A DNA stretch of 64,000 nt from Oryzisolibacter sp. LB2S (GTDB taxonomy: Bacteria; Pseudomonadota; Gammaproteobacteria; Burkholderiales; Burkholderiaceae_C): the NCBI RefSeq assembly GCF_040732315.1, contig NZ_CP160388.1, forward strand, positions 1,637,501-1,701,500. Direction: 5' to 3'. The translations under genes were made by a program, and so were the position numbers. This document shows, piece by piece, positions 8,646 to 19,454 of the stretch; the stretch's first letter is position 1; each line of letters opens with the position of its first letter. The notes under the pieces are model-generated. The model made no database searches and was not told where the DNA came from. It saw only the letters and a program-made list of their open reading frames with translations.

Positions 8646-8757
8646 GGGTGGGGGTGCATGGTGCGGGGCGGGCAGGAGGACCGGCATCCATGCGCCGCTG
8701 CACACTCTTGCGTTGCGTTGCACTTCGGAGTTGAGACCGCCGGGTAGTGCGTGGTAC

Positions 8758-8817
8758 GGCTAACGCACAAAGTAAGCCGCCCGCCGAAGGCGGGTCGGCT
8801 TGACTGCCGGGTTAGAC
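8758..8817 (-). other. attC: attC recombination site of an integron gene cassette
   Basis: Read on the minus strand, the site starts with GTCTAAC (R'') at 8817-8811, whose TAA is the stop codon of the cassette gene. It ends with GTTAGCC (R') at 8764-8758. Between them TCAAGCCGACCCGCC and GGCGGGCGGCTTA pair into a long stem with one unpaired base. The 60-bp length, the order of boxes and the TCAAGCCGA inner box closely follow the aadA-type attC as I recall it. The last three bases of R' depart from the RRY consensus, which is expected because that side belongs to the neighbouring DNA. Confidence 0.88.
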
Positions 8818-9059
8818 ATTGCGATGCCCAAGAATTCTTGCTCTCGCCTTCAAAAATTCCTCACGAGAAATTTCTTGAGCGCTTCGTAGGGCTAGTAATT
8901 CTTTTAACGCGTCTTTCGTTTCCTGCTCTGCGACATAGGCAGCTTCCCAAGGGGCATAGCCACATCCTGCGGCGTCAGCGATGTCTTCTGCGCTATAACC
9001 ACGATCATGCATTTCGTGAAGAAAGTCCCAATCACTCATTTTGAATTCCTGCTTTCTAA
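8764..9059 (-). mobile_element. solitary integron gene cassette (about 296 bp)
   Basis: The cassette runs on the minus strand from TTAGAA at 9059, preceded by G to give GTTAGAA (six of seven matches to GTTRRRY), to the G inside the R' box of attC at 8764. It holds one 75-codon gene that fills most of it, as is usual for cassettes. Its A+T content is clearly higher than its flanks. No integrase gene or attI site is visible in this window. The arrangement fits a single cassette inserted at a secondary site between gcvP and the FKBP gene. Confidence 0.8.
8812..9039 (-). CDS. integron cassette-encoded small protein with SHOCT-like C-terminus
   Basis: A 75-residue acidic protein beginning MSDWDFLHEMHDRGYS. 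The first half has the look of a short helical domain (SAEDIADAAGCGYAPWEAAYV). The last 30 residues, LKELLALRSAQEISREEFLK and on, resemble the SHOCT short C-terminal domain, with the usual I/L-S/T-xEEFxxxK pattern. The stop codon lies in the attC R'' box, the typical end of a cassette gene. Codon use is much less GC-biased than in the neighbours. The ATG at 9039 is chosen over 9105 because the latter would start outside the cassette boundary. The function is unknown. Expression would need a host promoter upstream, since cassettes rarely carry their own. Confidence 0.75.
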   Translation of the reverse strand: MSDWDFLHEMHDRGYSAEDIADAAGCGYAPWEAAYVAEQETKDALKELLALRSAQEISREEFLKARARILGHRNV

Positions 9060-9246
9060 CTAGAATTAGGCGACAAGTATAGCGACCACCCCTGTCGGCC
9101 AACATTGCAAGCCCCCCTCATGTCCCCTCGATGACTGCCAAATAGGCAAACCTAAAAAACAGCGGATGGCGGCTTGCCTGGCTGGGCTGCGGTGGTGTGC
9201 CGTCGCGCCTGCCATTCGATGCCGCCTCGGCCATTCTATAAAGCAC

Positions 9247-9268
9247 AAAGGCCCGTTTCCGGGCCTTT
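9247..9268 (-). terminator. terminator hairpin after gcvP
   Basis: A 9-bp perfect stem (AAAGGCCCG at 9247-9255 with its complement at 9260-9268) with a four-base loop, 53 bases downstream of the gcvP stop. A short T-rich stretch follows on the minus strand. Confidence 0.7.
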
Positions 9269-9320
9269 GAATTAAAAATGCTGCACTGCGTTCAACGCGT
9301 GCAGCCATGTGGTGCTCGCC

Positions 9321-12209
<2,889 letters not shown>

Positions 12210-12230
12210 GGGTCTTGAGGAAAAAATGAC

Positions 12231-12272
12231 TTGAAAGCCGCTCTGGACAAGCGCGAGCAGCTATCGATTTTG
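12231..12272. repeat. AGCTAT-ended palindromic repeat, copy 2
   Basis: An AAAGCCGCT end is followed by TGGACAAGCGCGAGCAGCTATC. It lies just upstream of gcvP, and the core ACAAGCGCGAGCAGCTATC is identical to the copy at 33841-33890. Confidence 0.75.
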
Positions 12273-12300
12273 TGGATCAAGTAGCGTTGCCTATTGGCTC

Positions 12301-12387
12301 CGTCATCCCCGCGAAAGCGGGGATCCAAGTGCTATGCAAGCCGTTGATTCGGCACTGCTGGGGATCCCCGCTTTCGCGGGGATGACG
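12301..12387. repeat. REP-like inverted pair, CGTCATCCCCGC type
   Basis: A 26-base unit at 12301-12326 (CGTCATCCCCGCGAAAGCGG...) is repeated as its exact reverse complement at 12362-12387. Each unit contains its own small CCCCGC/GCGGGG hairpin around GAAA. The pair sits between gcvH and gcvP, within the operon. Related pairs occur at 48395-48481 and 61058-61215. Confidence 0.85.
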
Positions 12388-12502
12388 GTGGGTTTTGCGG
12401 GCATCGCGTGCAATCAACAGGCATCGCTACTTGAGCCGAATTTGTGGCATTGCAAGGCCTGGGGCGCGGCGGCGCATGTGCTGCACGGCGCCCCGACAGG
12501 CC

Positions 12503-12877
12503 TCAGGCGCTGGCGGCAAATGCCTGGTAGGCGGCCTCGTCCATGAGGGCGTCGAGCTCGGCCGCGTTGGCGAGCTTGACCTTGAAGAACCAGCCGGCAC
12601 CCTGGGGGTCGCTGTTGGCCAGCGACGGGTCGGCGCGCAGCTCCTCGTTGACCTCGACCACCTCGCCGCCGACGGGCATGTACACGTCGGCCGCGGCCTT
12701 CACCGATTCGACCACGCCGGCCACGTCGCCCTGGGCGTAGGTCTTGCCCACTTCGGGCAGGTCGACAAACACCACGTCGCCGAGCGCGTCCTGCGCATGC
12801 ACGGTGATGCCGACCACGGCGGCGCCGGCGTCGGCGGCGTTGACCCACTCGTGGTCCTTGGAAAATTTGATGCTCAT
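12503..12877 (-). CDS. gcvH: Glycine cleavage system H protein
   Basis: A 124-residue lipoyl carrier. The lipoylated Lys is in VVESVKAAADVYMP, the ESVKAASD-type motif. MSIKFSKDHEWV is the usual start of the family, which fixes the start at 12877; an in-frame extension to 13093 reads through intergenic sequence. GcvH shuttles the aminomethyl intermediate from GcvP to GcvT and is then reoxidised by lipoamide dehydrogenase, which is not in view. It lies 97 bases downstream of gcvT. Confidence 0.97.
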   Translation of the reverse strand: MSIKFSKDHEWVNAADAGAAVVGITVHAQDALGDVVFVDLPEVGKTYAQGDVAGVVESVKAAADVYMPVGGEVVEVNEELRADPSLANSDPQGAGWFFKVKLANAAELDALMDEAAYQAFAASA

Positions 12878-12974
12878 GAAAGTCTCCGAAAAGAGTAAAC
12901 AGGTTGCAGACAAGACCCAGGGCGCAATGTAGCCGCCCTGGAGGGGCGAAAAGGCAAGCAGCTTTGCTGTGCGC

Positions 12975-14108
12975 TCAGCCGCGGTGGTAGCGCGGCGGCA
13001 GGAAGGGCGTGGGCGTGACCACCATGGGCACGGGCTTGCCGCGCACCATGGCAAAGATCTCGGTGCCGGGCTGGGCGTAGTCGGGCTGCACATAGGCCAG
13101 CGCGATGGGCTGGTTGAGCGAGGGCGCGAGCAGCCCGCTGGTCACCTGGCCGATGGACTGGCCGTCCATGTTCTCAAGCGGCGCGGGCTCGCGCACGGGC
13201 ACGCGCTCCTTGGCCACCAGGCCCACGCGCTTGCGCGTGAGCAGGCTCGCGTCGTCGATCTGCGCGAGCACCTTGTCCGCACCCGGAAAGCCCCCGGCGC
13301 GCGCGCCGCCCGTGCGGCGCACCTTCTGTATGGCCCAGTTGAGTGCGGCCTCGGCGGGCGTGGTGGTGGTGTCGATGTCGTTGCCGTACAGGCACAGGCC
13401 GGCCTCCAGACGCAGGGAATTGCGCGCGCCCAGGCCAATGGGCTTGACCTCGGGCTGGGCCAGCAGCGCGCGGGCGAGCTGCTCGGCCTGGTCGCCGGGC
13501 ACGGAGATCTCGAACCCGTCCTCGCCGGTGTAGCCGCTGCGCGTGATGAACAGCTCGGCGCCGTTCCAGGCGAAGCTGGCGCCACTCATGAACACCAGCT
13601 GCTCCACGCCCGGCACCAGGCGCGCCAGGGCCGTGACGGCCTGCGGGCCCTGCAGCGCGACCAGGCCCTGGGTGGGCATGGTCACGACCTGGCAGCGGTG
13701 GCCGATGCGCGCCTGAATATGGGCGATGTCGCCGGCCTTGCAGGCGCCGTTGACGATCAGGAACAGCGTGTCGTTGCCCTGGTTGAAGAACATCAGGTCG
13801 TCGATCACGCCGCCCTCGTCGTTGAGCAGCAGGCCGTAGCGCTGCTTGCCCACGGGCAGGCCGATCACGTCCACGGGCATCAGGCTCTCGAGCGCGGCCG
13901 CGGCGTCGGGGCCGATGAGCTTGAGCTGACCCATGTGCGAGACGTCGAACAGGCCCGCGTGCTCGCGCGTGTGCAGATGCTCGGTCATCAGGCCCGTCGG
14001 GTATTGCACGGGCATGGAGTAGCCGGCAAACGGCACCATGCGGGCGCCCAGTTCGAGGTGCAGGGCGTTCAGGGGAGTGGTCAGGAGCTCGGTGGTGGAC
14101 AAGATCAT
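12975..14108 (-). CDS. gcvT: Aminomethyltransferase, T protein of the glycine cleavage system
   Basis: A 377-residue folate-dependent enzyme that moves the aminomethyl carbon from GcvH to tetrahydrofolate, releasing ammonia. VPFAGYSMPVQY near the N-terminus, FDVSHMG, GYTGEDGFEI and LEAGLCLYGND are well-known T-protein stretches. The Asp of the last one lies in the folate pocket. The ATG at 14108 is preceded by CTGGAG very close to it; a TTG four codons upstream is an alternative start. It is the first gene of the gcvTHP operon and sits directly behind the glycine riboswitch. Confidence 0.95.
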   Translation of the reverse strand: MILSTTELLTTPLNALHLELGARMVPFAGYSMPVQYPTGLMTEHLHTREHAGLFDVSHMGQLKLIGPDAAAALESLMPVDVIGLPVGKQRYGLLLNDEGGVIDDLMFFNQGNDTLFLIVNGACKAGDIAHIQARIGHRCQVVTMPTQGLVALQGPQAVTALARLVPGVEQLVFMSGASFAWNGAELFITRSGYTGEDGFEISVPGDQAEQLARALLAQPEVKPIGLGARNSLRLEAGLCLYGNDIDTTTTPAEAALNWAIQKVRRTGGARAGGFPGADKVLAQIDDASLLTRKRVGLVAKERVPVREPAPLENMDGQSIGQVTSGLLAPSLNQPIALAYVQPDYAQPGTEIFAMVRGKPVPMVVTPTPFLPPRYHRG

Positions 14109-14155
14109 TCTCCAGGGCAAATGCGGGCCATGGCCTGAGCCACGGTGCTTGCCCT

Positions 14156-14359
14156 GCTGTCCTCTTTACCTGAGAGATTCACCCGGCGATGCGGGTTTGC
14201 TCCTTCGGTGGGCGCCCAAGACGGGTTGCGCGCCTCTCTCCAGCAAGGAAACGCCCGCCATTGCAAAGCGGGCGCGTCGTCAGTCCTTTTGCCTGAGCGT
14301 TTGGCTCATCTGCCTGCGCCTTCGGCGGCCGGTGCATGGGACCGGCTCTCTCCTGACAG
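14156..14359 (-). promoter_or_regulatory. tandem glycine riboswitch
   Basis: The minus strand upstream of gcvT holds two glycine aptamers in a row. The first (about 14359-14280) has GGAGAGAGCC, GCCGCCGAAGG and CAGGCAAAAGGAC. The second (about 14262-14157) has GGAGAGAGGCG, CACCGAAGGAGCAAACCCG and CTCTCAGGTAAAGAGGACAG. Both aptamers keep the CCGAAGG and CTCAGG(C/T)A boxes that bind glycine. A TAGAAT -10 element stands at 14371-14366, so transcription should start near 14359. In this family glycine binding turns on gcv expression. Confidence 0.93.
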
Positions 14360-14453
14360 CCGCAAATTCTACCTTGGGGCGGGGCGTCCGTGGGGCCTGG
14401 GCCATGCGCGTGCGGCATTTCCGATAAGCTGCGGCCACAAGAAAAGGAAGACG

Positions 14454-15560
14454 ATGAACCCGCAAGCCACCGCCGCCCCCGCTGACATCCCTGCCGACAC
14501 CCCAGCCGATGCACGCACAGACCGCCATGGCCTGAGCTACCCCTGCGGGCAGCCGCCGGCCGCGGGCAGCGCCAGGGAGATCGCCCCCGGCCTGTGGTGG
14601 ATACGCATGCCGCTGCCCTTCAGCCTGGACCACATCAACCTGTGGGCGCTGCGCGACGGCGATGGCTGGGCACTGGTGGATACGGGCATCTGGTCCGACG
14701 CCACGGCCACCGCCTGGCGCCAGTTGTTTGCCGATGTGCTGACGGGGCCGGTGACGCGCGTCTTCGTGACCCACATGCACCCCGACCATATCGGCATGGC
14801 CGGCTGGCTGACGCGCAAGTTCGGCTGCCGGCTGTGGATCAGCCGCCTGGAGTACCTGAGCTGCCGCGCGCTCAGCGTGGACACCGGGCGCGAGGCGCCC
14901 GACGACGCCATTGGCTTCATCCAGCGTGCGGGCTGGAACGACGAGGCGGTGGAGACCTACCGCACGCGCTTTGGCAGTTTTGGCAAGCTGATCTACGCGC
15001 TGCCCGACAGCTACCGGCGGCTGCACGATGGCGAGGAGATCACGATTGGCGGGCACCGCTGGCGCGTGCTCATGGGCACGGGCCATTCGCCCGAGCATGC
15101 CTGCCTGTACTGCCCCGATCTGAAGCTGCTGATATCGGGCGACCAGGTGCTGCCGGGCATTTCATCAAACGTGTCGGTGTTCCCGGCAGAGCCCGACGCC
15201 AACCCGCTGGCCGACTGGCTGCAGTCGCTCGACCGGATCGAGCGCGAACTGCCGGGCGACCTGCTGGTGCTGCCCTCGCACAACGAGCCCTTCCTCGGCC
15301 TGCATCAGCGCGTTGGCGCGCTGCGGGCCGGCGAGATGCGCGGCCTCGAGCGCCTGCGCGCGGCCCTGGATCAGCCGCGGCGCGTGGTCGATCTGTACGA
15401 GGTGCTGTTCGCGCGCCCCGTGGGGGCCGACAACATGCAGATGAGCCTGGCCACGGGCGAAACCCTGGCGCACCTGAACTATCTGCTCGCGCGCGGCGAG
15501 ATCACCCGGACGTTGGGAGACGACGGCTGCTTCTGGTATCAACGGGTGGCTGCGGCATGA
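14454..15560 (+). CDS. MBL-fold metallo-hydrolase
   Basis: A 368-residue protein with a metallo-beta-lactamase fold. THMHPDHIGMAG near residue 110 is the HxHxDH zinc motif. Later metal ligands are the His of MGTGHSPEHACLY, the Asp of LISGDQVLP and the His of VLPSHNEPFLG. The first 30 residues are Ala/Pro-rich and probably disordered. The ATG at 14454 follows a GGAAG site; the reading frame is open further upstream but that part is antisense to the riboswitch. Relatives with a C-terminal winged-helix-like tail (here LFARPVG... to the end) include LACTB2-like hydrolases. The substrate is not known. It is divergent from gcvT. Confidence 0.87.
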   Translation: MNPQATAAPADIPADTPADARTDRHGLSYPCGQPPAAGSAREIAPGLWWIRMPLPFSLDHINLWALRDGDGWALVDTGIWSDATATAWRQLFADVLTGPVTRVFVTHMHPDHIGMAGWLTRKFGCRLWISRLEYLSCRALSVDTGREAPDDAIGFIQRAGWNDEAVETYRTRFGSFGKLIYALPDSYRRLHDGEEITIGGHRWRVLMGTGHSPEHACLYCPDLKLLISGDQVLPGISSNVSVFPAEPDANPLADWLQSLDRIERELPGDLLVLPSHNEPFLGLHQRVGALRAGEMRGLERLRAALDQPRRVVDLYEVLFARPVGADNMQMSLATGETLAHLNYLLARGEITRTLGDDGCFWYQRVAAA

Positions 15561-15610
15561 GTGCAGCATGAGTGCGCGCCACCGGGCCGGGGCCCGATGG
15601 CGCGGCCGCC

Positions 15611-17599
15611 TCACTTGTAGAGCAGCTGCGGCAGCCACAGGCCGATGGCCGGCCAGATGTAGAGCATGACGATGGCCAGCACCTGGATGCCCATGAAGGG
15701 CAGCATGCCCAGGAAGATCTGGTTGAGCGTGACATAGGGCGGCGCCACGCCCTTGAGGTAGAAGGCCGACATGGCCACGGGCGGTGACAGAAAGGCCGTC
15801 TGCAGGTTCAGCGCCACCAGCAGGCCGAAGAACAGCGGGTCCACCCCGAAGTGGCTCAGCAGCGGGATGAAGATGGGCATGAAGATGACGATGATCTCCG
15901 TCCACTCGAGCGGCCAGCCCAGCAGAAAGATGACGACCTGCGACAGGATCATGAACTCCACCTTGCTGAGGTTCATGGAGAGCACCCATTTCTCGATCAC
16001 CTCCTGGCCGCCGAGCAGCGCAAAGGCCGACGAAAAGATGGCCGAGCCCACGAACAGCCAGCACACCATGGCCGAGGTCTTGGCGGTGAGGTAGACCGAT
16101 TCGCTGAGCACGTTCATGCTCAGCCGCTTGTATGCCGCCGCGAGCAGAAAGCCGCCGAACGCGCCCATGGCGGCCGCCTCGGTCGGCGTGGCAAGTCCAA
16201 AGACGATGGAGCCCAGCACCGCCAGGATCAGCACCATGAGCGGGAAGAACGAGCCCAGCAGCATCTTGAAGATCTCGAGCCGCGCAAAGCTCAGGAACAC
16301 ATAGAACAGCGCCGTGACCGCACCCAGGATGGCAAAGCCCACCCACCACCAGGTGGGGGCCGGCTGGCTCTGCGTGCCGTTCGCCGCGGCGTCGGGCGCT
16401 GCGGGCTCGGCCACGCCGGCGTTGGGTGGGGGCTGGTCCGACGGGGCGTCGTCAACGGCCATGTCCGGGGTTATTTCCTGCAGGGTGTCGGTTTCTTGCG
16501 CGGCATCCGTCTGTGGAGGCTCCTGCAGCGTGTCGTCGGCCGGCGGTTCCTGCAGACCGACGTCTTCGGAGGATCCGGGCGGCTCCGCCAGCCCGGAACT
16601 GCTCGGGCCTTCGTCGGCGAAGCCAATGGGCTGGATGTCGTAGGCCTCCTGCACCTGCACCGTGGTCACGGCGCGCCATGAGGTCAGGGCCAGGGTCAGA
16701 AACAGCAGGCCCGGCAGCACCACCACGACGAGCTGGCGCATCACATAGCCCACGGGTATGTCGGCATTGCGCTGGCCCTTGAGCGCGTTGAGCAGGCGCC
16801 ACGGCGCGTACTGCCGGGTGTGTGCGGGCAGGGCCTCGGTTCTGGGCGGCAGCTGCACCTGGCGCTCCTCGTCCGACAGCGGCGGCGCCCAGGCGGGCTT
16901 GAGCTTGGCCATGATGATGACGTAGGCCACATACAGGCCCGCGAGCATGATGCCGGGGAAGAAGGCGCCGGCATACAGCTGCACCACCGACACCCCGGCC
17001 GTGGCGCCGTACAGGATGAGCAGCACCGAGGGTGGAATCAGAATGCCCAGGCAGCCCCCGGCGGTGATGGCGCCCGCGGACATCGGGATGCTGTAGCCCG
17101 CGCGCAGCATGGCCGGCAGCGCCAGCAGCCCCATCAGCGTGACCACCGCGCCGACGATGCCCGTGGCGGTGGCGAAGATGGCGCAGGTCACAAGCGTGGC
17201 CACGGCCAGCGACCCCGGCACGCGCGCCATGGCCAGGTGCAGGCTCTTGAACAGCTTTTCGATCAGGTTGGCGCGCTCGACCAGGTAGCCCATGAAGACG
17301 AACAGCGGGATGGCGATCAGCACATCGTTGGCCATGCTCTTGTAGGCGGCCTGCACCATGAGGTCGAGCGTGCGCGTGATGTCGCGGTCATACGCGAGCC
17401 AGGTGAAGACCATGCCCATGCCCATGAGCGTGAACGCCGTGGGAAAGCCGAGCATGATGGCCACCACCACCAGCGACAGCATGAGCAGGCCCAGGTGGCC
17501 GTTGGTGACGGTCTCCACACTCAGCAGCAGCCAGGCGGCGCTGCCCACCACGAGCGCCATGATGGTCAGGCCAAACCAGAGTTCCTTGCGGATCTTCAT
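15611..17599 (-). CDS. TRAP transporter large permease (DctM) with acidic Pro-rich insertion
   Basis: A 662-residue membrane protein of the TRAP DctM family, the sodium-driven transport channel. Typical family stretches are IPLFVFMGYLVERA, ATATGIVGAVVTLMG, GGCLGILIPPSV and, in the second half, FGLATPTEAAAMGAFGG and LEWTEIIVIF. Most DctM proteins have about 430-450 residues. The excess is a stretch of about 100 residues (about 315-415) between membrane segments, rich in Glu, Asp, Pro and Gln with repeated LQEPP. The gene starts with ATG at 17599, overlapping the dctQ stop by one base (TGATG), so the two are translationally coupled. It is the last gene of dctP-dctQ-dctM. Confidence 0.92.
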   Translation of the reverse strand: MKIRKELWFGLTIMALVVGSAAWLLLSVETVTNGHLGLLMLSLVVVAIMLGFPTAFTLMGMGMVFTWLAYDRDITRTLDLMVQAAYKSMANDVLIAIPLFVFMGYLVERANLIEKLFKSLHLAMARVPGSLAVATLVTCAIFATATGIVGAVVTLMGLLALPAMLRAGYSIPMSAGAITAGGCLGILIPPSVLLILYGATAGVSVVQLYAGAFFPGIMLAGLYVAYVIIMAKLKPAWAPPLSDEERQVQLPPRTEALPAHTRQYAPWRLLNALKGQRNADIPVGYVMRQLVVVVLPGLLFLTLALTSWRAVTTVQVQEAYDIQPIGFADEGPSSSGLAEPPGSSEDVGLQEPPADDTLQEPPQTDAAQETDTLQEITPDMAVDDAPSDQPPPNAGVAEPAAPDAAANGTQSQPAPTWWWVGFAILGAVTALFYVFLSFARLEIFKMLLGSFFPLMVLILAVLGSIVFGLATPTEAAAMGAFGGFLLAAAYKRLSMNVLSESVYLTAKTSAMVCWLFVGSAIFSSAFALLGGQEVIEKWVLSMNLSKVEFMILSQVVIFLLGWPLEWTEIIVIFMPIFIPLLSHFGVDPLFFGLLVALNLQTAFLSPPVAMSAFYLKGVAPPYVTLNQIFLGMLPFMGIQVLAIVMLYIWPAIGLWLPQLLYK

Positions 17600-18210
17600 C
17601 ACTGGCCCTCCCGCTTCACGGGCTGGCTGGCGTCATAGGCCGTGCCCTCCACATGCACCATCTGCTTGAGCTTCTCGACGTCCACTTCCTCCACGTCGTC
17701 GCCGCGGCGCGGCCACGCCCCCTGCCTGAGGCAGATCACGCAGCGCGTGATCTCGGCCACGCCCTGCAGCAGCAATGCCGCGCCGGCCAGGGGAATGACG
17801 AACTTGAAGGGGTAGAGCGGCAGGGGCTCGGCGGAGAAGGTCTGCTCGCGGATCGCCAGGGACTCCTGGGCGTAGTTCCAGCCGGCCCAGGTCATGGCGA
17901 GTACGCCGGGAAGAAAGAACACGATGTAGAGCAGCAGGTCCAGCCCGGCCTGCACGCGCGGGCTGAAGAAGCCGTACAGCACGTCTCCACGCACATGGCC
18001 GTTCTTGGCCAGGGTGTAGGCGCCGGCCATCATGAACATGGTGCCGTAGAGCATGATCTGCGCGTCCAGCACCCAGGCATGGGGCTTGTTGAGCGCGTAG
18101 CGGGAGAACACCTCCCAGCAGATCAGCAGGGTCAGGGGCACGCAGGCCCAGGCGGCGGCTTTGCCGATGAAGGTCGACACGGCGTCGATCCCGAGAAGAA
18201 ATTTTTGCAT
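17599..18210 (-). CDS. TRAP transporter small permease (DctQ)
   Basis: A 203-residue membrane protein with four predicted helices, the small partner of DctM. The stretch WEVFSRYALNKPHAWVLDAQ, then GAYTLAKNGHVRGDVLYGFF, corresponds to the conserved E-x2-x-RY and HVR-D motifs of DctQ. The C-terminal tail of about 40 residues is charged and cytoplasmic. The start at 18210 (MQKFLLGIDAVSTFIGKA) is chosen because the in-frame extension runs through a terminator. Together with DctM and the binding protein it forms a secondary transporter for organic acids. Confidence 0.9.
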   Translation of the reverse strand: MQKFLLGIDAVSTFIGKAAAWACVPLTLLICWEVFSRYALNKPHAWVLDAQIMLYGTMFMMAGAYTLAKNGHVRGDVLYGFFSPRVQAGLDLLLYIVFFLPGVLAMTWAGWNYAQESLAIREQTFSAEPLPLYPFKFVIPLAGAALLLQGVAEITRCVICLRQGAWPRRGDDVEEVDVEKLKQMVHVEGTAYDASQPVKREGQ

Positions 18211-18283
18211 GGCAGTACGGCCGCGAGGGCCGGGCAACAAGGTGAAGCCACTGGGCTGGCCACGCGCAGGGCCCAGTGGGGGC

Positions 18284-18310
18284 AAAAAAGAAGGCCTTGC
18301 GCAGGCCTTC
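18284..18310 (-). terminator. intrinsic terminator between dctP and dctQ
   Basis: On the minus strand GAAGGCCT and AGGCCTTC (18310-18303 and 18297-18290) pair around a 5-base loop and are followed by TTTTTT. It lies 17 bases after the dctP stop. Partial read-through would make more binding protein than membrane subunits. Confidence 0.85.
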
Positions 18311-18326
18311 CCATGCACGGCGGGGC

Positions 18327-19454
18327 CTAGCCCTGCTTTGCGCCCTTCTTCGGGGCAAAGTAATGGTTCCACGCCATGCGGTAGTCGATGGTGGTGTCGT
18401 TCTGCCAGCGCCCGCTGCGTTGGGCAAATGCGCGCATGGACTCCATGACCTTCTTGAACATGGGGTTCTCGGCCGCCTTCTTGGCCGTCACCTTGTCCCA
18501 GGCGGCGAGCTGCGCGCGCAGGATGGCGTCGGGCGTCTTGTAGAACTTCACGCCTTGCTTGGAGGCCATTTCGGCGTAGTCCTTGGCGTAGCGGTCGGCG
18601 GCCTTCCAGCTCATGTCGGCGCTGGCCGCCTGCGTGGCGTAGTCGATGATGGCCTTGAGCTCGGCCGGCAGCGCGTCGTACTTGGTCTTGTTGAACAGCA
18701 CCTCGAACTGCTCGCTGGACTGGTGAAAGCTCTGCAGCATGCAGTTCTTGGCCACGTCGGGGAAGCCCAGCACGCGGTCGCTCGACGCATTGTTGAACTC
18801 GGCCGCGTCGAGCAGGCCGCGGTCGAGCGCCGGAACGATCTCGCCGCCGGGCAGGGGATTGACGGCCACGCCCATCTCCGTGAACACGTCCACGGCCAGG
18901 CCCACGGTGCGGAACTTCAGGCCCTTCAGGTCTTCCACCTTGGCCACGGGCTTCTTGAACCAGCCCAGCGGCTGGGTGGGCATGGGGCCGTAGAGTTTGG
19001 AGACCACGTCCAGATTCAGGGTCTTGTAGATCTCATCGAGCAGTTCCTTGCCGCCGCCGTAGTTGTGCCAGGCCAGCACCATGTTGGCGTCCATGCCGAA
19101 GGCCGGGCCCGAGCCCCAGAGCGCCACGGCCTGGTTCTTGCCATACCAGTAGGCCACCACGCCATGGCCGCCATCGAGCGTGCCCTTGGCCACGGCATCG
19201 AGCAACTGGAAGGCCGGCACCACGGCGCCGGCGGGCAGCACCTCGATCTTCAGACGGCCACCGGCCATGTCGTTGATCTTCTTGGCGTAGTCCTGCGCGA
19301 ACTCGTGGAAGATGTCCTTGGCCGGCCAGGTGCTCTGAAAGCGCAACGTGGTGGTCTGGGCGGTGCTGATCATCGGCACGGAAAGGGCGCCCGCGCCCAC
19401 GGCGGCGCCCTTGAGTAGCTTGCGGCGGCCCGTGGTGGTGGTCTTCTCGGTCAT
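18327..19454 (-). CDS. TRAP transporter substrate-binding protein (DctP, TakP/FcbT1-like)
   Basis: A 375-residue periplasmic binding protein. The N-terminus GRRKLLKGAAVGAGALS is a twin-arginine signal, so export is probably by Tat. The mature protein (RFQSTWPAKDIFHEFAQDYA...) resembles the 2-oxoacid-binding TakP group (COG4663) rather than the C4-dicarboxylate DctP group. The Arg of KFRTVGLAVDVF is at the place of the conserved substrate-binding Arg, and EFNNASSDRVLGF follows. Likely ligands are 2-oxo acids or aromatic acids, by family only. The gene heads the dctPQM operon. The Lrp-type regulator gene is divergent and may control it. Confidence 0.9.
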   Translation of the reverse strand: MTEKTTTTGRRKLLKGAAVGAGALSVPMISTAQTTTLRFQSTWPAKDIFHEFAQDYAKKINDMAGGRLKIEVLPAGAVVPAFQLLDAVAKGTLDGGHGVVAYWYGKNQAVALWGSGPAFGMDANMVLAWHNYGGGKELLDEIYKTLNLDVVSKLYGPMPTQPLGWFKKPVAKVEDLKGLKFRTVGLAVDVFTEMGVAVNPLPGGEIVPALDRGLLDAAEFNNASSDRVLGFPDVAKNCMLQSFHQSSEQFEVLFNKTKYDALPAELKAIIDYATQAASADMSWKAADRYAKDYAEMASKQGVKFYKTPDAILRAQLAAWDKVTAKKAAENPMFKKVMESMRAFAQRSGRWQNDTTIDYRMAWNHYFAPKKGAKQG

